The notes beneath the pieces are model-generated. The model was not told the origin of the DNA, searched no databases, and was given only the letters and a program-made list of their open reading frames with translations. The translations under genes were made by a program, and so were the position numbers. A stretch of 64,000 nt of DNA from Castellaniella ginsengisoli (GTDB taxonomy: Bacteria > Pseudomonadota > Gammaproteobacteria > Burkholderiales > Burkholderiaceae_B): the NCBI RefSeq assembly GCF_039523235.1, contig NZ_BAAAEX010000003.1. One strand, 5' to 3'. Shown here in pieces: positions 1 to 9,258 of this stretch. The stretch's first letter is position 1. The number at the start of each line of letters is the position of its first letter.

Positions 1-562
1 ACCCCTGCTTGATGGGTATCTCTGGTGGGAGCCAGGAGGTGTAGATCGTGTCAGTCCGGAACTTGACCGGGGTGAGGATCGAGACGTTATAGCCATGTGT
101 CAGAATTTTCGCCTCACGGCAGTCCAGACCAGCCTTGATCAGGTTTATCAGTAGTAGCCCTGCGCTCCACTGTGTCACATGACCAAACGTCATTTCCTGT
201 TTTGCAGGCGGCACTGTCACACAAAGCCACCCACCTTCTTTTGCGCAGTGGAGCAGATGTCTGATAAAAGACCCTGGATCGAGGATATGCTCCAACACAT
301 GACTTGCCCATACGATGTCGTATCGCTTGGCAGGTGTGAAGTCTAGGAAATTTCCTACAAAAACCCTGTCTGGTTTTCCCTTGACTATATCGACTAGGTC
401 CACCTGAAATCCGTGCTGCCTGAAAAAATGCGTATGCACTCCGTTCCCACCGCCGACGTCAAGCATATATATATTTTCTACATGGCCGGAATACACCTCT
501 AATAACTCCAGCGCAGCATAAGTTGCTCGAAATCTTGGATGATCTATTGAAGTATCAATCAT
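1..562 (-). CDS. Class I SAM-dependent methyltransferase, partial (runs off the left edge)
   Basis: The gene reads leftward from an ATG at 562 and is still open at base 1, giving at least 187 codons; the C-terminus is outside the window. Near residue 35 is the SAM-binding motif I (LDVGGGNG), followed by an acidic strand-2 end (VDLVDI), a motif with DIVWASHVLEHI, and a GGWLCVTVP strand, typical of the Methyltransf_11/23 fold. The substrate cannot be told; its position downstream of capsule genes suggests modification of a sugar or glycolipid, which is inference. Base composition is clearly lower in G+C than the PKS region. Confidence 0.8.
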   Translation of the reverse strand, partial: MIDTSIDHPRFRATYAALELLEVYSGHVENIYMLDVGGGNGVHTHFFRQHGFQVDLVDIVKGKPDRVFVGNFLDFTPAKRYDIVWASHVLEHILDPGSFIRHLLHCAKEGGWLCVTVPPAKQEMTFGHVTQWSAGLLLINLIKAGLDCREAKILTHGYNVSILTPVKFRTDTIYTSWLPPEIPIKQG

Positions 563-623
563 GGATAACTCCCAAATTAGCCGCGGCACGGCTGATGCAA
601 TTATGCACCGCCCTGCGTGATAT

Positions 624-3600
624 TTATAAATTTGAATTATTTCTGAAAAAGACAGCCATCATCCTCAGATGCGGCTTTTTGCTGTCTTGGAAGAACTTGC
701 GGGGATTCCGGAGAAATTTATGGTACAAGCGAACTGTTGACGTACGGCGCACGATCACTCTGAGCACATGGTAAAAAATATTCAGAGTTCTCGGCGGCTT
801 GTACCAATCAGGAGCCATCACAACCATAGCCCCCTGCTTCCAGATACTGCGTTCTAGAAAAGCACCCGAATCTTCCTTTTCACAAGAAATTATCATTCTG
901 GTATCGCGACCGCTGTAGACATTTTCAAAAGCCACGTTTTTGAACAAGGAGGCATCGGCCGGCGTGGGGCGGTCGAGAAATGACCGATAGTGGGCTGTTG
1001 CGAGATCCGCATCAAAAGGCGTGTCTGCCAGATTACGCGAAAACACTTGCGCCATGTCTTCCGCAAACTTCACAACCTGGTCGTGAACACTATGGATAAA
1101 CTGTTTACGCCCATTTTCCCGGGGAGAGTCCAGGCATTCATGCTGCCATGAACCATCAATTTTCCTGGTCCTGATGAATGTCGATTCATCATTGAGGAAA
1201 ATCGCCTCATACATCAGAATGTTTGCAATATATGGATGCCCGGATGTAGCGGGGTCTATTCTCTCGCCGAAGTACCCAGCCGCCTTCATCCCTTTGCTTT
1301 CGATGTTCCGAATGACATCTTTGTAAGTCACAAAATAGTAACCCGATAGCGCATTACTATTGGTCAACCTTGATATTGAGGCCTGCAGCGTGCCGTTATG
1401 TCCGATGTCGACGACGGCATGCCGCTTGTCTTGCAGCAGGCCCTGTTCTGCGTAGTATCCTAATAGCGCATCACGCTCCTCTGCCGCGTTTCTCAGGATT
1501 TCATCGCAAACAAGGTCAATCAAACGAACAACATTCTCCTTGTTGACCTTGATATCAGCGCACTCATCACCGCTCGAAAATCCGGCTTCGGCATATACAT
1601 CCGCCGAGATGCCCCTTATGCCGAAACGGTTCTGCATCAGCGAGGATATCGGAGTTGGTGTGAAATTGACGCACAGGAGATCGACGATATCCTGTCTCGA
1701 AAAGATCGAAGCCACGGCCAAGGCGCGGCGTGACGCCTTCAGGTATACAGCTTGCGGTGCATTGTCGTAGTTAGCCGAGATGGCATCATAGCAGCGCTTT
1801 ACAATATCCCCGTCACGCGACAAAAAGTACAGCGTTTCAACGCCATCTTTTATTGCCGACTCTGCTACCCATTTCGCAAAACCGAAGAACATCGGCCCGG
1901 CAATCGCATAACCGAAGTCATCGGGATTGCTCCCCGCGTGTGAAGGCAGGGCCAAGTTATCTGGTCGCCAAAAAAGTTTATTGGCGACCAGCGCCTGCAT
2001 GATCGAGCCCGATAGGCCACCTCGCTTAGCTTCCGGCACAGATGCCAGACGACTTTCCTTGTCGAACAATTCGATACAACGTGGCGTGTACCAAGTAGTC
2101 CAGCCAACCGCCTCTGCAGGTTTGATATCAGCGTTGGGATTGTCTCCAAAATGTAGTACTTGACTGCCTTTGATTCCCAGCTCTTGGCTTATGTGCTCGA
2201 ACATCCTTCCCGTTGCTTTTAGCACGCAAGTTTCTGACGATACGTACAGCACATGGTCATTTACGAAACCATTCTTCTCCAGAAGTCGCTCGATAAAAGC
2301 CTTATCGAAGTATGTGTCTGAGACCAGTATGATTTTCTTGCCGAGCGCGAAAGCGAGATCATACATCTCGCGTCCGAATCTTCTCGGCCTGCAGTAGTGA
2401 AGTTCTGCCTGCTCCTCCAGGGCCTGTAGTTCATCGGCCTTGTTCGCTGGCAACACAAGGTTCTGCACCATTGCTTTATATCTTTCGCTGAGCGTTATCT
2501 CTTCGCCATGCGCGCCATCTCTGACCAGCCAACGGGCTTTCTCTCTCTGCTCCCGGAAAGCGAGATCAGAGATGCCCGTGATCCGTCTTGCATCAGGCTC
2601 TATCGCGTCAAATATATCGTTGGCTTGCCTGAAAGGACGCTCAATCAAAGTGTCGAAGATGTCGAAGGATATGACTTCATAACGACGCATCTTTTCTTCA
2701 ATCAGTCCTTTGACATCCCCCCACGGCTGGGGGTTCTTTGTTGGCTCGGGTAAGGCAGGCATAGATGGCTCATTTTTCTCCCTCGCCTTTGCACTGTTGC
2801 ACACAGGATCGAGCTTCTTCCCGATGACAAGCAAGGTCTGTCGCATGTCCTCGAGTTTGTCGACATGACGGTATGACCAGTAGAAGCCGAGCATGTCCCG
2901 GAGCTTGTCCCTTCCCTCCAGAAACATGATCGGCTCACAGTCATTCACTGCCATCAGAGGCTTCAGTGCGCGAGACCAGAAATGCGGACTGACGAACACT
3001 TGATAGATGGAGAGATACTCATTTTTGCTGCGATCTGTTCCGTAGCGGATGACGGGCTTGAACAGGAATTCCGCGTCGACACCGAAATGACGTGCCTCGT
3101 AGATTACCGACGAGGAAATCGAAAGAGCCTTGTGGATCCGCCCCGATGCCAGCATTTCGTAGGACGGCCAGTCGACGATCTGGGCGACGCCTGACTGCTT
3201 TACGAATTTCAGAACTTCCTCATCGCCTCTTCTAACATAGGGGTGGCGGCTGTAATATATTTTTTCGTACTTGGCTGCGACCGCTTCGAATTCAGTCTTG
3301 AAATCCAGCAGATTGAGCATCTTGCCGTCACGACAAACAGCTTTGTCTTCCAGGGTCTGCCCGATAAACAACGCAGATCCATTCTTGATAGGGTGGTTCG
3401 GGCGCTTGTAACCCTTGTAATACTGTATCCGCAACCGGTCCGCATACAAGTCGAACACCTCGTTCCTGAGAGCAAATTTGCTGATCTCGTTGTATACAGC
3501 CTGACTGGACGAGGACAATCCAAACAGGATGTCATCCAGGTATCGAATGGGATGCAACCACATATCGACCCATGGCACCTGCATGCCATCCAGTATGCGG

Positions 3601-3935
3601 CGCGTCTGCTCTGACAGTTCATAGCCGAGAACCAGCACTGACGGATCCAGAAAACCTTCTAAGTAGCCTCTCGATTGGGCATTTATCATCCGGTCATCGA
3701 ACCAGAATTGCGTCTGGTCAATATCCAGTCTGAGACCCGAAAGCTCAAAAAATCTCTCTCGGGACATTTTTTCTGCCGAGGTCAGTGACGAGCTGAAGCT
3801 TTCTGGCTTGATTCCTGTAGCCATAAGCAACGGCCTTGACAGCAGATCCATCATCCACCGACGGTTGCTGGCCTGTTCTTTCTCCTTGGTCATCAAGAAA
3901 TCAGAGCAGATAAAAATCTTTTGGATGCCGTGCAT
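624..3935 (-). CDS. Large fusion protein: KpsC/KpsS-like N-terminal region plus HAD-type hydrolase domain
   Basis: About 1,100 residues. An upstream in-frame start at 3983 exists, but ATG 3935 has an AGGA upstream and begins directly with a fold-like strand (KIFICSDFL). The N-terminal 400 residues contain segments reminiscent of capsule Kdo-transferase/glycosyltransferase proteins (ALFIGQTLED, YYSRHPYVRR, SISSSVIYEARHFG). Residues near 420-640 form a HAD hydrolase core with motif I DIFDTLIERP, motif II/III region (KIILVSDTYF) and motif IV FGDNPNADIKPA. About 480 further C-terminal residues are unassigned. It follows kpsT after a 130-bp A+T-rich gap that may carry its own promoter. A role in building or modifying the capsular glycan is inferred from context. 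Confidence 0.7.
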   Translation of the reverse strand: MHGIQKIFICSDFLMTKEKEQASNRRWMMDLLSRPLLMATGIKPESFSSSLTSAEKMSRERFFELSGLRLDIDQTQFWFDDRMINAQSRGYLEGFLDPSVLVLGYELSEQTRRILDGMQVPWVDMWLHPIRYLDDILFGLSSSSQAVYNEISKFALRNEVFDLYADRLRIQYYKGYKRPNHPIKNGSALFIGQTLEDKAVCRDGKMLNLLDFKTEFEAVAAKYEKIYYSRHPYVRRGDEEVLKFVKQSGVAQIVDWPSYEMLASGRIHKALSISSSVIYEARHFGVDAEFLFKPVIRYGTDRSKNEYLSIYQVFVSPHFWSRALKPLMAVNDCEPIMFLEGRDKLRDMLGFYWSYRHVDKLEDMRQTLLVIGKKLDPVCNSAKAREKNEPSMPALPEPTKNPQPWGDVKGLIEEKMRRYEVISFDIFDTLIERPFRQANDIFDAIEPDARRITGISDLAFREQREKARWLVRDGAHGEEITLSERYKAMVQNLVLPANKADELQALEEQAELHYCRPRRFGREMYDLAFALGKKIILVSDTYFDKAFIERLLEKNGFVNDHVLYVSSETCVLKATGRMFEHISQELGIKGSQVLHFGDNPNADIKPAEAVGWTTWYTPRCIELFDKESRLASVPEAKRGGLSGSIMQALVANKLFWRPDNLALPSHAGSNPDDFGYAIAGPMFFGFAKWVAESAIKDGVETLYFLSRDGDIVKRCYDAISANYDNAPQAVYLKASRRALAVASIFSRQDIVDLLCVNFTPTPISSLMQNRFGIRGISADVYAEAGFSSGDECADIKVNKENVVRLIDLVCDEILRNAAEERDALLGYYAEQGLLQDKRHAVVDIGHNGTLQASISRLTNSNALSGYYFVTYKDVIRNIESKGMKAAGYFGERIDPATSGHPYIANILMYEAIFLNDESTFIRTRKIDGSWQHECLDSPRENGRKQFIHSVHDQVVKFAEDMAQVFSRNLADTPFDADLATAHYRSFLDRPTPADASLFKNVAFENVYSGRDTRMIISCEKEDSGAFLERSIWKQGAMVVMAPDWYKPPRTLNIFYHVLRVIVRRTSTVRLYHKFLRNPRKFFQDSKKPHLRMMAVFFRNNSNL

Positions 3936-4116
3936 TAAACAAATAATTCCTGAGTTCGACTTGGGAGGGGGACTGGACAACACCTAAACAACAACGTTCA
4001 AGACGCTTATATACATTGTCTGGCACTCAATATTTTTATGTATAAGAACTGCCTTTGTAACGCTTCCAGACCTGGAAAATGATGATTGCGGAACGCACCG
4101 ATGGGAGCACTTCCTT

Positions 4117-4779
4117 CTAGACGGCCTGATAAATCTTAATTGCCTCTTTCACGCTCTCACATGACGAGATCTTGCCATCCACTATAATTAACGCAAAATT
4201 ACACAGGGCTGCAATATCTGCCATGTTGTGCGAAATCAACAGTAAATTTGCTTTCCCGACTTTATCTTTCAAAGCATGCTTAGCCTTCTTCTTGAAATGC
4301 GAATCCCCCACCGACATCGCTTCATCGATCAGGTAATAATCGAAATCAAAAGCCAGGCTCAGCCCGAAAGCCACACGCCCCCGCATTCCGGATGAATAGG
4401 TCTTGACCGGCTCGTCAAAATAATCGCCAATCTCAGCGAACGACTCGACATAATCGACGATCCGGCGCAAGGCCGGCCCGCGGGCGCCTTGCACTCGGGC
4501 AACGAATTTCACGTTCTCCCGCCCGGTCAAGGACCCCTGAAACCCGCCACTCAAACCGACGGGCCAGGAGATCCGCTTGTCCGTGATGATTCGTCCCCGA
4601 TCCGGCACATCAATGCCGCCCAGCAAGCGCAGCAACGTGCTTTTGCCCGATCCATTGCGGCCCAGGATCGCCACGTTGCGTCCTTCCGGAATGGTGAACG
4701 ACAGATTTTCAAACACGCGATACCGCTTCTGCTGGCTGCGGTCGCGGTATGACTTGTAAAGATTGCGCACTTCGATCAT
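4117..4779 (-). CDS. kpsT: Capsular polysaccharide ABC transporter ATP-binding protein (KpsT-like)
   Basis: A 220-residue ATPase that powers export of capsular polysaccharide with its membrane partner KpsM. It shows Walker A (GRNGSGKST, about residues 38-46), the ABC signature (YSSGMRGR), Walker B (YYLIDEAMSVGD) and the H-loop (LLLISHNM). The length matches KpsT/CtrD proteins (about 217-220). The longer in-frame reading upstream is out of family; the ATG at 4779 overlaps the kpsM stop as TGATG, so translation is probably coupled. Confidence 0.93.
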   Translation of the reverse strand: MIEVRNLYKSYRDRSQQKRYRVFENLSFTIPEGRNVAILGRNGSGKSTLLRLLGGIDVPDRGRIITDKRISWPVGLSGGFQGSLTGRENVKFVARVQGARGPALRRIVDYVESFAEIGDYFDEPVKTYSSGMRGRVAFGLSLAFDFDYYLIDEAMSVGDSHFKKKAKHALKDKVGKANLLLISHNMADIAALCNFALIIVDGKISSCESVKEAIKIYQAV

Positions 4780-5573
4780 CAGGCGGCCATCATGTGCAGG
4801 CGGCGGGCGCGATACAGCCCCAGGCCGATGAACAGGGTTGCGCAGGCCCAGACTGATGGATAAACCAGATTGACCTGCGCGATTCGGGGATACGTGGCAC
4901 TGGCGTCGATCCGCAGCAGTTCGATCACGTGCAGCCAGGGGTTCAGGGCCATCCAGTCCAGCACCTGGGCGGGCAGATGCCATACGGGAAAAATGGCGCC
5001 GGACAATAAATACAGGGGAAAATAGGCCAGCCGGATGATGCTCTTCGACTCGGGCATGACTTCGGCCAAGGCGCAATAAATCATGCCCAATCCAAATGCC
5101 AGCGCCAGACCCACCAGCCAGGTCAGGCCCCATTCCAGGGGTGCATGGATGCTCAGGTCATACCCTCCCCAGAAAGCCATCACAAGCCCGACCAGCAGCA
5201 ACACGCTGGCGGAGATGCAGAAATGCACGACGAACCGGGCGGCCCAGGCATCGATGACCTGTATCTGGCGGTAGGCGAACAGGGCGCGGTTCGCCTCCAG
5301 GGCTTCCATCATGTTCAGGGATATATTCTTGAACGTCAGGAAAGGCAGCACGCCGAACAAAAGGAAAACGGGCAATTCCATCCCCGGCAGACTTTTGCCG
5401 CGGACATAGGCATAGACCACCATCATCAGCACCAGGTGCAAAATGGGTTCCAGCAACGTCCACACGCCGCCCAGGCGCCGGGAACTGAACCTCACCTGCA
5501 TTTCCCGCAGCACCATGGCGAATACCACGGCGCGGCTGATGGCCAGGGAATCGCGACGAATGATGGCCGCCAT
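4779..5573 (-). CDS. kpsM: Capsular polysaccharide ABC transporter permease (KpsM-like)
   Basis: A 264-residue inner-membrane protein of the ABC-2 type. The N-terminus carries the typical REMQVRFSSRRLGGVWTLLE block before the first membrane span, and about six hydrophobic spans follow. It pairs with KpsT, with one-base overlap of the two genes. It starts 4 bp after the OPX gene stop, so the export genes form one transcript. The export substrate is expected to be a lipid-linked glycan, as in group 2-type capsules. Confidence 0.93.
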   Translation of the reverse strand: MAAIIRRDSLAISRAVVFAMVLREMQVRFSSRRLGGVWTLLEPILHLVLMMVVYAYVRGKSLPGMELPVFLLFGVLPFLTFKNISLNMMEALEANRALFAYRQIQVIDAWAARFVVHFCISASVLLLVGLVMAFWGGYDLSIHAPLEWGLTWLVGLALAFGLGMIYCALAEVMPESKSIIRLAYFPLYLLSGAIFPVWHLPAQVLDWMALNPWLHVIELLRIDASATYPRIAQVNLVYPSVWACATLFIGLGLYRARRLHMMAA

Positions 5574-5577
5574 GCCG

Positions 5578-6702
5578 CTAGCGCCCCAACGCGTCCGCCG
5601 TGCGGCCCAGCACCAGCACCTGCACGATGGGCGAAATGATCTTCTGCCATTCGTAGACGCCGGCGTTGGTCACGTAGATGGCGTCCTCGGGCTGCACCAG
5701 AAATTGCCGCGCCAGAAACAGCGCCGAAGGATCCTCCATATTCAGGCGGAAGACCTGGGCGACGGGCTTGCCGGCCTCCGCCGCCGGGCCGGTCGATGCC
5801 GGGTCGGTCAGGCGGAACACGAAAACGCCGGTCGCATCGGATGTGCTGTCGCGCAGGCCGCCCACCACACCCAGGGCTTCGAGCAGACTGGGATTCGGGG
5901 CCGGGAAATCATGCAGGCCGGGCTTGACCACGGCGCCCATGGCGACAAAACGCTGGCGGTTGCGATCCAGGATGATCTCGGAATCGGGGGGCACGATGCG
6001 ATTCTGCCCTTCCAGGATGTCCTGGTAGTTGTAGACCTCGGCATGGTCGCCCGTGCGCAAGGTCACCCGCACCAGATAGGGCTCCAGCACGGCGCCGCCC
6101 GCCCGGTTGATGGCGTCCAGCAGGGTCAATGGCCCATCCAGCGTGGATACGCGGCCTGGATGCTTGACGGCGCCGGCCACCAGGACCGCGCCCGACTGAT
6201 CCCCCGTCAGGGCGACATGCACTTGCGGATCGACGGACACGCCCTTCAGCCGGCGCCGGATCAGTTGCTCCGTTTCATAAGGCGTCAGGCCGGCCACCCG
6301 GATATGGCCCACATAGGGCAGCGACAAGCGGCCATCGGCCTCGACACGCAATTGCTGGAACACGGTGCCGCCGGCACTCAGGGGGGCGAAAATCCCCCCA
6401 TCGGCCACGGTATCGGCCACCATCAGGCGAATGACATCCCCGGGCGACAGGCGCAGCTGGGGCATGTGCTTGGCCGTCACGGTAGCCACGGGTTCCGGCT
6501 CCGGCGGCCGCATATAAGGCCCGATGGTGGTGGCGCTCAGATCGATCAACTGATAGGGCGGCGTGGCGTCAGGCTGATCCGGTTCGGAATGATTCTGAAT
6601 CTGCCGGATGGAAGGCCCCGCCGCGGACAGGAATGCGCCGGCGCAACCGGATAAGGCGCCACAGACCGCCAGGCAGGCCAGAAGTCGCAGGGGCTTAATC
6701 AC
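5578..6702 (-). CDS. Polysaccharide export outer-membrane lipoprotein (OPX, Wza/KpsD family)
   Basis: The protein forms the outer-membrane/periplasmic part of a capsule exporter. I place the start at GTG 6702, which overlaps the kpsE-like stop by 8 bp and has GAGG six bases upstream; it gives a clean lipoprotein signal (LLACLAVCGALSGC) with lipidated Cys20. A longer form from 6744 would bury the signal peptide. After it come a Poly_export (SBBP) region (PGDVIRLMVAD, GRLSLPYVGHIRVAGLTPYE) and SLBB-type repeats (GAVKHPGRVSTLDGPLTLLDAI; MGAVVKPGLHDFPAPNPSLLEAL). It has 374 residues. Confidence 0.9.
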   Translation of the reverse strand: MIKPLRLLACLAVCGALSGCAGAFLSAAGPSIRQIQNHSEPDQPDATPPYQLIDLSATTIGPYMRPPEPEPVATVTAKHMPQLRLSPGDVIRLMVADTVADGGIFAPLSAGGTVFQQLRVEADGRLSLPYVGHIRVAGLTPYETEQLIRRRLKGVSVDPQVHVALTGDQSGAVLVAGAVKHPGRVSTLDGPLTLLDAINRAGGAVLEPYLVRVTLRTGDHAEVYNYQDILEGQNRIVPPDSEIILDRNRQRFVAMGAVVKPGLHDFPAPNPSLLEALGVVGGLRDSTSDATGVFVFRLTDPASTGPAAEAGKPVAQVFRLNMEDPSALFLARQFLVQPEDAIYVTNAGVYEWQKIISPIVQVLVLGRTADALGR

Positions 6703-7903
6703 GATGATCCTCGATGCTGGCGATGATGAATCGAGTGATGCCATAGACCAGCAACAGCACGACCATCAAGGTGAACAGGTTGTACAGACGACGCGGATAC
6801 AGGGCTTCGTCGGGCAGATTGGGGGACACCACGGTGACCAGACTGCGGATTTTCTTGCTGGCCTCGATGCGGGCGTTCTGCAAGGCGACCACGGCCAGCT
6901 TGTAGGTCTCTTCGGCGATCTTGCCGTCGACTTCCAGCTTGCGGAATTGCGCGGCGACGACATTCAGGTTGTTCTGGCCCTGGTCGGACAGCAGCCGTTT
7001 GTTTTCCACGGCCAGTTGCTGTTCCAGCGCCCGGATCTCGGTCTGCTTCGTGCGCACCGCCGGTGCGTCGCTGCTCAGGCGGGCTTTCAGGGCCTTGAGC
7101 TCCGCATGGGCGGTGACCAGCCGGGATTCCAGTTCGGCGATGATGGTGGCGCGATTTCTGGCCGACTCGCCGGCATCCAGAAACTGGTTCTGGCGCTGGA
7201 AATCCAGGATCCGGTCGCGCTGGCTTTCGTAATCCCGATGGGCTTTTGCCAGTTCGTCCTCGGCGAAGCGCACTTGCTCGCGCGCCATCCGGTGGGACAA
7301 TTCATTGACGAACCCTTCGCTGGTTTTCAGGATGAAATCCAGACTCTCCTGGGCAAACGCGGGGTCCAGGGCTTCGACCGTGATATTCAGCAGGCCGGTT
7401 TCTTCGTCGAACCGGGCATTCACCAGCCTTTGATAGAACGTCAGTTGATCCTCGGCGCTCGCATCCCGTGACAACCAATACAGCGGATCGCGCCAGCGGC
7501 CGGCGAAATGCGCGGTCCAGTCCAGCCGGGCGTTCAGGGCGTCGAGCATGTCCTGGGACCGGATGTATTCCCGCAAGTACAGCGTTTCCTCGCGCGATGT
7601 CGGGTTGGTGCCGGTCAGCATCATGGCCAGGCCGGGCAATGCCTGGCTGGATTCGCCATTGGTCTGGCGCACGGCCACCTGGGCCTGGCTGACATAGCGG
7701 CTGTCGGCCAGAAACACGTAATACACGAGGGCCAGCAGCATGGGGATGACGACCATGCCCCAGAACAGGCGCCGTTGGCGCCGCCGCTGCGCGGCTTGCG
7801 CTTGGGAGTCCTCCAGATCAAGATCGGTCACGGTGCCGGAAGGTCCGGCGGCAATGGGTACGGAAGGGGATGTAACGGGGGATTGGGGTGTGGAATCGGA
7901 CAT
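6695..7903 (-). CDS. kpsE: KpsE-like capsule export inner-membrane/periplasmic adaptor (Wzz-related)
   Basis: About 402 residues from ATG 7903; a TTG lies one codon upstream. An N-terminal Pro/Ser-rich cytoplasmic tail and basic RRRQRR stretch precede the first membrane span near residues 48-66 (FWGMVVIPMLLALVYYVFL). A long periplasmic region includes an Ala/Glu/Arg-rich coiled coil (about residues 200-320), and a second span lies near the C-terminus (LYNLFTLMVVLLLVYGI). This topology is that of KpsE/CtrB-type polysaccharide co-polymerase proteins, which bridge KpsMT to the OPX protein. Confidence 0.88.
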   Translation of the reverse strand: MSDSTPQSPVTSPSVPIAAGPSGTVTDLDLEDSQAQAAQRRRQRRLFWGMVVIPMLLALVYYVFLADSRYVSQAQVAVRQTNGESSQALPGLAMMLTGTNPTSREETLYLREYIRSQDMLDALNARLDWTAHFAGRWRDPLYWLSRDASAEDQLTFYQRLVNARFDEETGLLNITVEALDPAFAQESLDFILKTSEGFVNELSHRMAREQVRFAEDELAKAHRDYESQRDRILDFQRQNQFLDAGESARNRATIIAELESRLVTAHAELKALKARLSSDAPAVRTKQTEIRALEQQLAVENKRLLSDQGQNNLNVVAAQFRKLEVDGKIAEETYKLAVVALQNARIEASKKIRSLVTVVSPNLPDEALYPRRLYNLFTLMVVLLLVYGITRFIIASIEDHRD

Positions 7904-7932
7904 CAACGATCAGAAAGTGGATCCTGGCCCTT

Positions 7933-9258
7933 TCAAGCCAGCTGTTGGATCAGCCCGATCGTCTCGACGATCTGGGCTTCGGTATGTTCGCTGCTCAGGA
8001 AAAAACGCAGGCGGGCGGCTTTTTCCTCGACGGCGGGGTGGATGATGGGCTGCACGTTCACGCCGTGATCGAACAGTTGGTTCGACAGCCGGACGGCCTT
8101 CAGGGAACTGCCCAGAATCACCGGGATGACGGAATAGCCCTGCGACAGACCGGTATTCAGCCCGGCCGCGCGGGCCTGCCGCAAAAAGAACTGTCCCCGC
8201 TGTTTCAACCGGGCGACACGTTCCGGCTCGGCCCGCATCAGCGTCAGCGCCGCCAGCGAGGCCGCCGCCAGCGGTGGCGCGATGCCCACGCTGTAGACGA
8301 ATCCTGGGGCCGCGTATTTCAGCTGTTCGACCAGGGCGCGTTCGCCCGCGATATAGCCGCCGCACCCCGACAGGGTTTTCGACAGGGTGCCCATCCAGAT
8401 GTCCACCGCCCGCCCATCGATGCCGGAATGCTCGTGCAGGCCGTAGCCCTTTTCACCGAGCACACCCAGGGCATGGGCCTCGTCCACCATCAGGAAGGCG
8501 TGGTGGCGGCGCTTCAGATCGATCAGCGCCGGCAGGTCGGGCATGTCGCCGTCCATGCTGTAGATGCCTTCGACCACGATCAGCACGCGCTCGAACCGGC
8601 CGCGCAGGTCGCCCAGGAGCCGGTCCAGGGCGTCCACATCGTTGTGGGGGAAGGCGCGTCGCGTCGCGCCTGAAAGCTGGATGCCCATCAGCACGCTGTT
8701 GTGGATCAGGCTGTCGTGCACAACCAGGTCTTTCGGGCCGAACAGGTGGCCGATGGCGCTGACGTTGGTGGCATGGCCGCTGACGAAGACCACGCAGTCC
8801 TCGGTGCCATACACCTGGGCCAGCGCCTGTTCCAGATCGCGCTGCACGGGGCGTTCGCCCGCGACCAGGCGGCTGGCCGACACGGTGGTGCCATAACGGT
8901 CGATGGCGTCCTTGGCCGCTTGATCGACCTGGGGATGCCCGGCCAGGCCCAGATAGTTGTAGCTGGCGAAATTGAGGTAGTCGCGCCCATCGATCCGCGT
9001 CATGGCCCCGGCCCGGCCGTCGTGCACCCGGAAAAACGGGTTGTCCAGACCCAGGCGCTGCGACGCGGCCTTGGAGACCAGCATGCTTTCGTAGGCCGGG
9101 TGGCGGTCGAAACGGGTCCAGGCATCGGGAATTCTGCGCGCGCCGGAGGCGCGGCGGACCGGGGCCGCCGCGGCCGATCCGCTGTCCTCGGCCTTCTTGC
9201 CGAGGATGCGGTCGATCAATTGAAGTCTGCCGACAGGGGCGGGTTCGAGTTTGCTCAT
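7933..9258 (-). CDS. Alpha-oxoamine synthase family PLP enzyme (8-amino-7-oxononanoate synthase-like)
   Basis: 441 residues of the class II aminotransferase/alpha-oxoamine synthase family, which join an acyl thioester to an amino acid with loss of CO2 (BioF, serine palmitoyltransferase, KBL). It shows the substrate-binding block (YNYLGLAGHP), the PLP-ring Asp motif (VDEAHALGVLG) and the Schiff-base lysine Lys294 in TLSKTLSGCGGY. The start overlaps the PKS stop by 4 bp (ATGA). It lies between a PKS lacking a thioesterase and capsule export genes, so it most likely offloads the ACP-bound acyl chain as an amino ketone; that is inference. A biotin role is unlikely because no bio genes are nearby. 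Confidence 0.88.
   Translation of the reverse strand: MSKLEPAPVGRLQLIDRILGKKAEDSGSAAAAPVRRASGARRIPDAWTRFDRHPAYESMLVSKAASQRLGLDNPFFRVHDGRAGAMTRIDGRDYLNFASYNYLGLAGHPQVDQAAKDAIDRYGTTVSASRLVAGERPVQRDLEQALAQVYGTEDCVVFVSGHATNVSAIGHLFGPKDLVVHDSLIHNSVLMGIQLSGATRRAFPHNDVDALDRLLGDLRGRFERVLIVVEGIYSMDGDMPDLPALIDLKRRHHAFLMVDEAHALGVLGEKGYGLHEHSGIDGRAVDIWMGTLSKTLSGCGGYIAGERALVEQLKYAAPGFVYSVGIAPPLAAASLAALTLMRAEPERVARLKQRGQFFLRQARAAGLNTGLSQGYSVIPVILGSSLKAVRLSNQLFDHGVNVQPIIHPAVEEKAARLRFFLSSEHTEAQIVETIGLIQQLA

Noticed and set aside
7933..9258. bioF (biotin synthesis)
   Set aside because: Family is right but no other bio genes are present, and the gene overlaps a PKS and lies in a capsule export operon.
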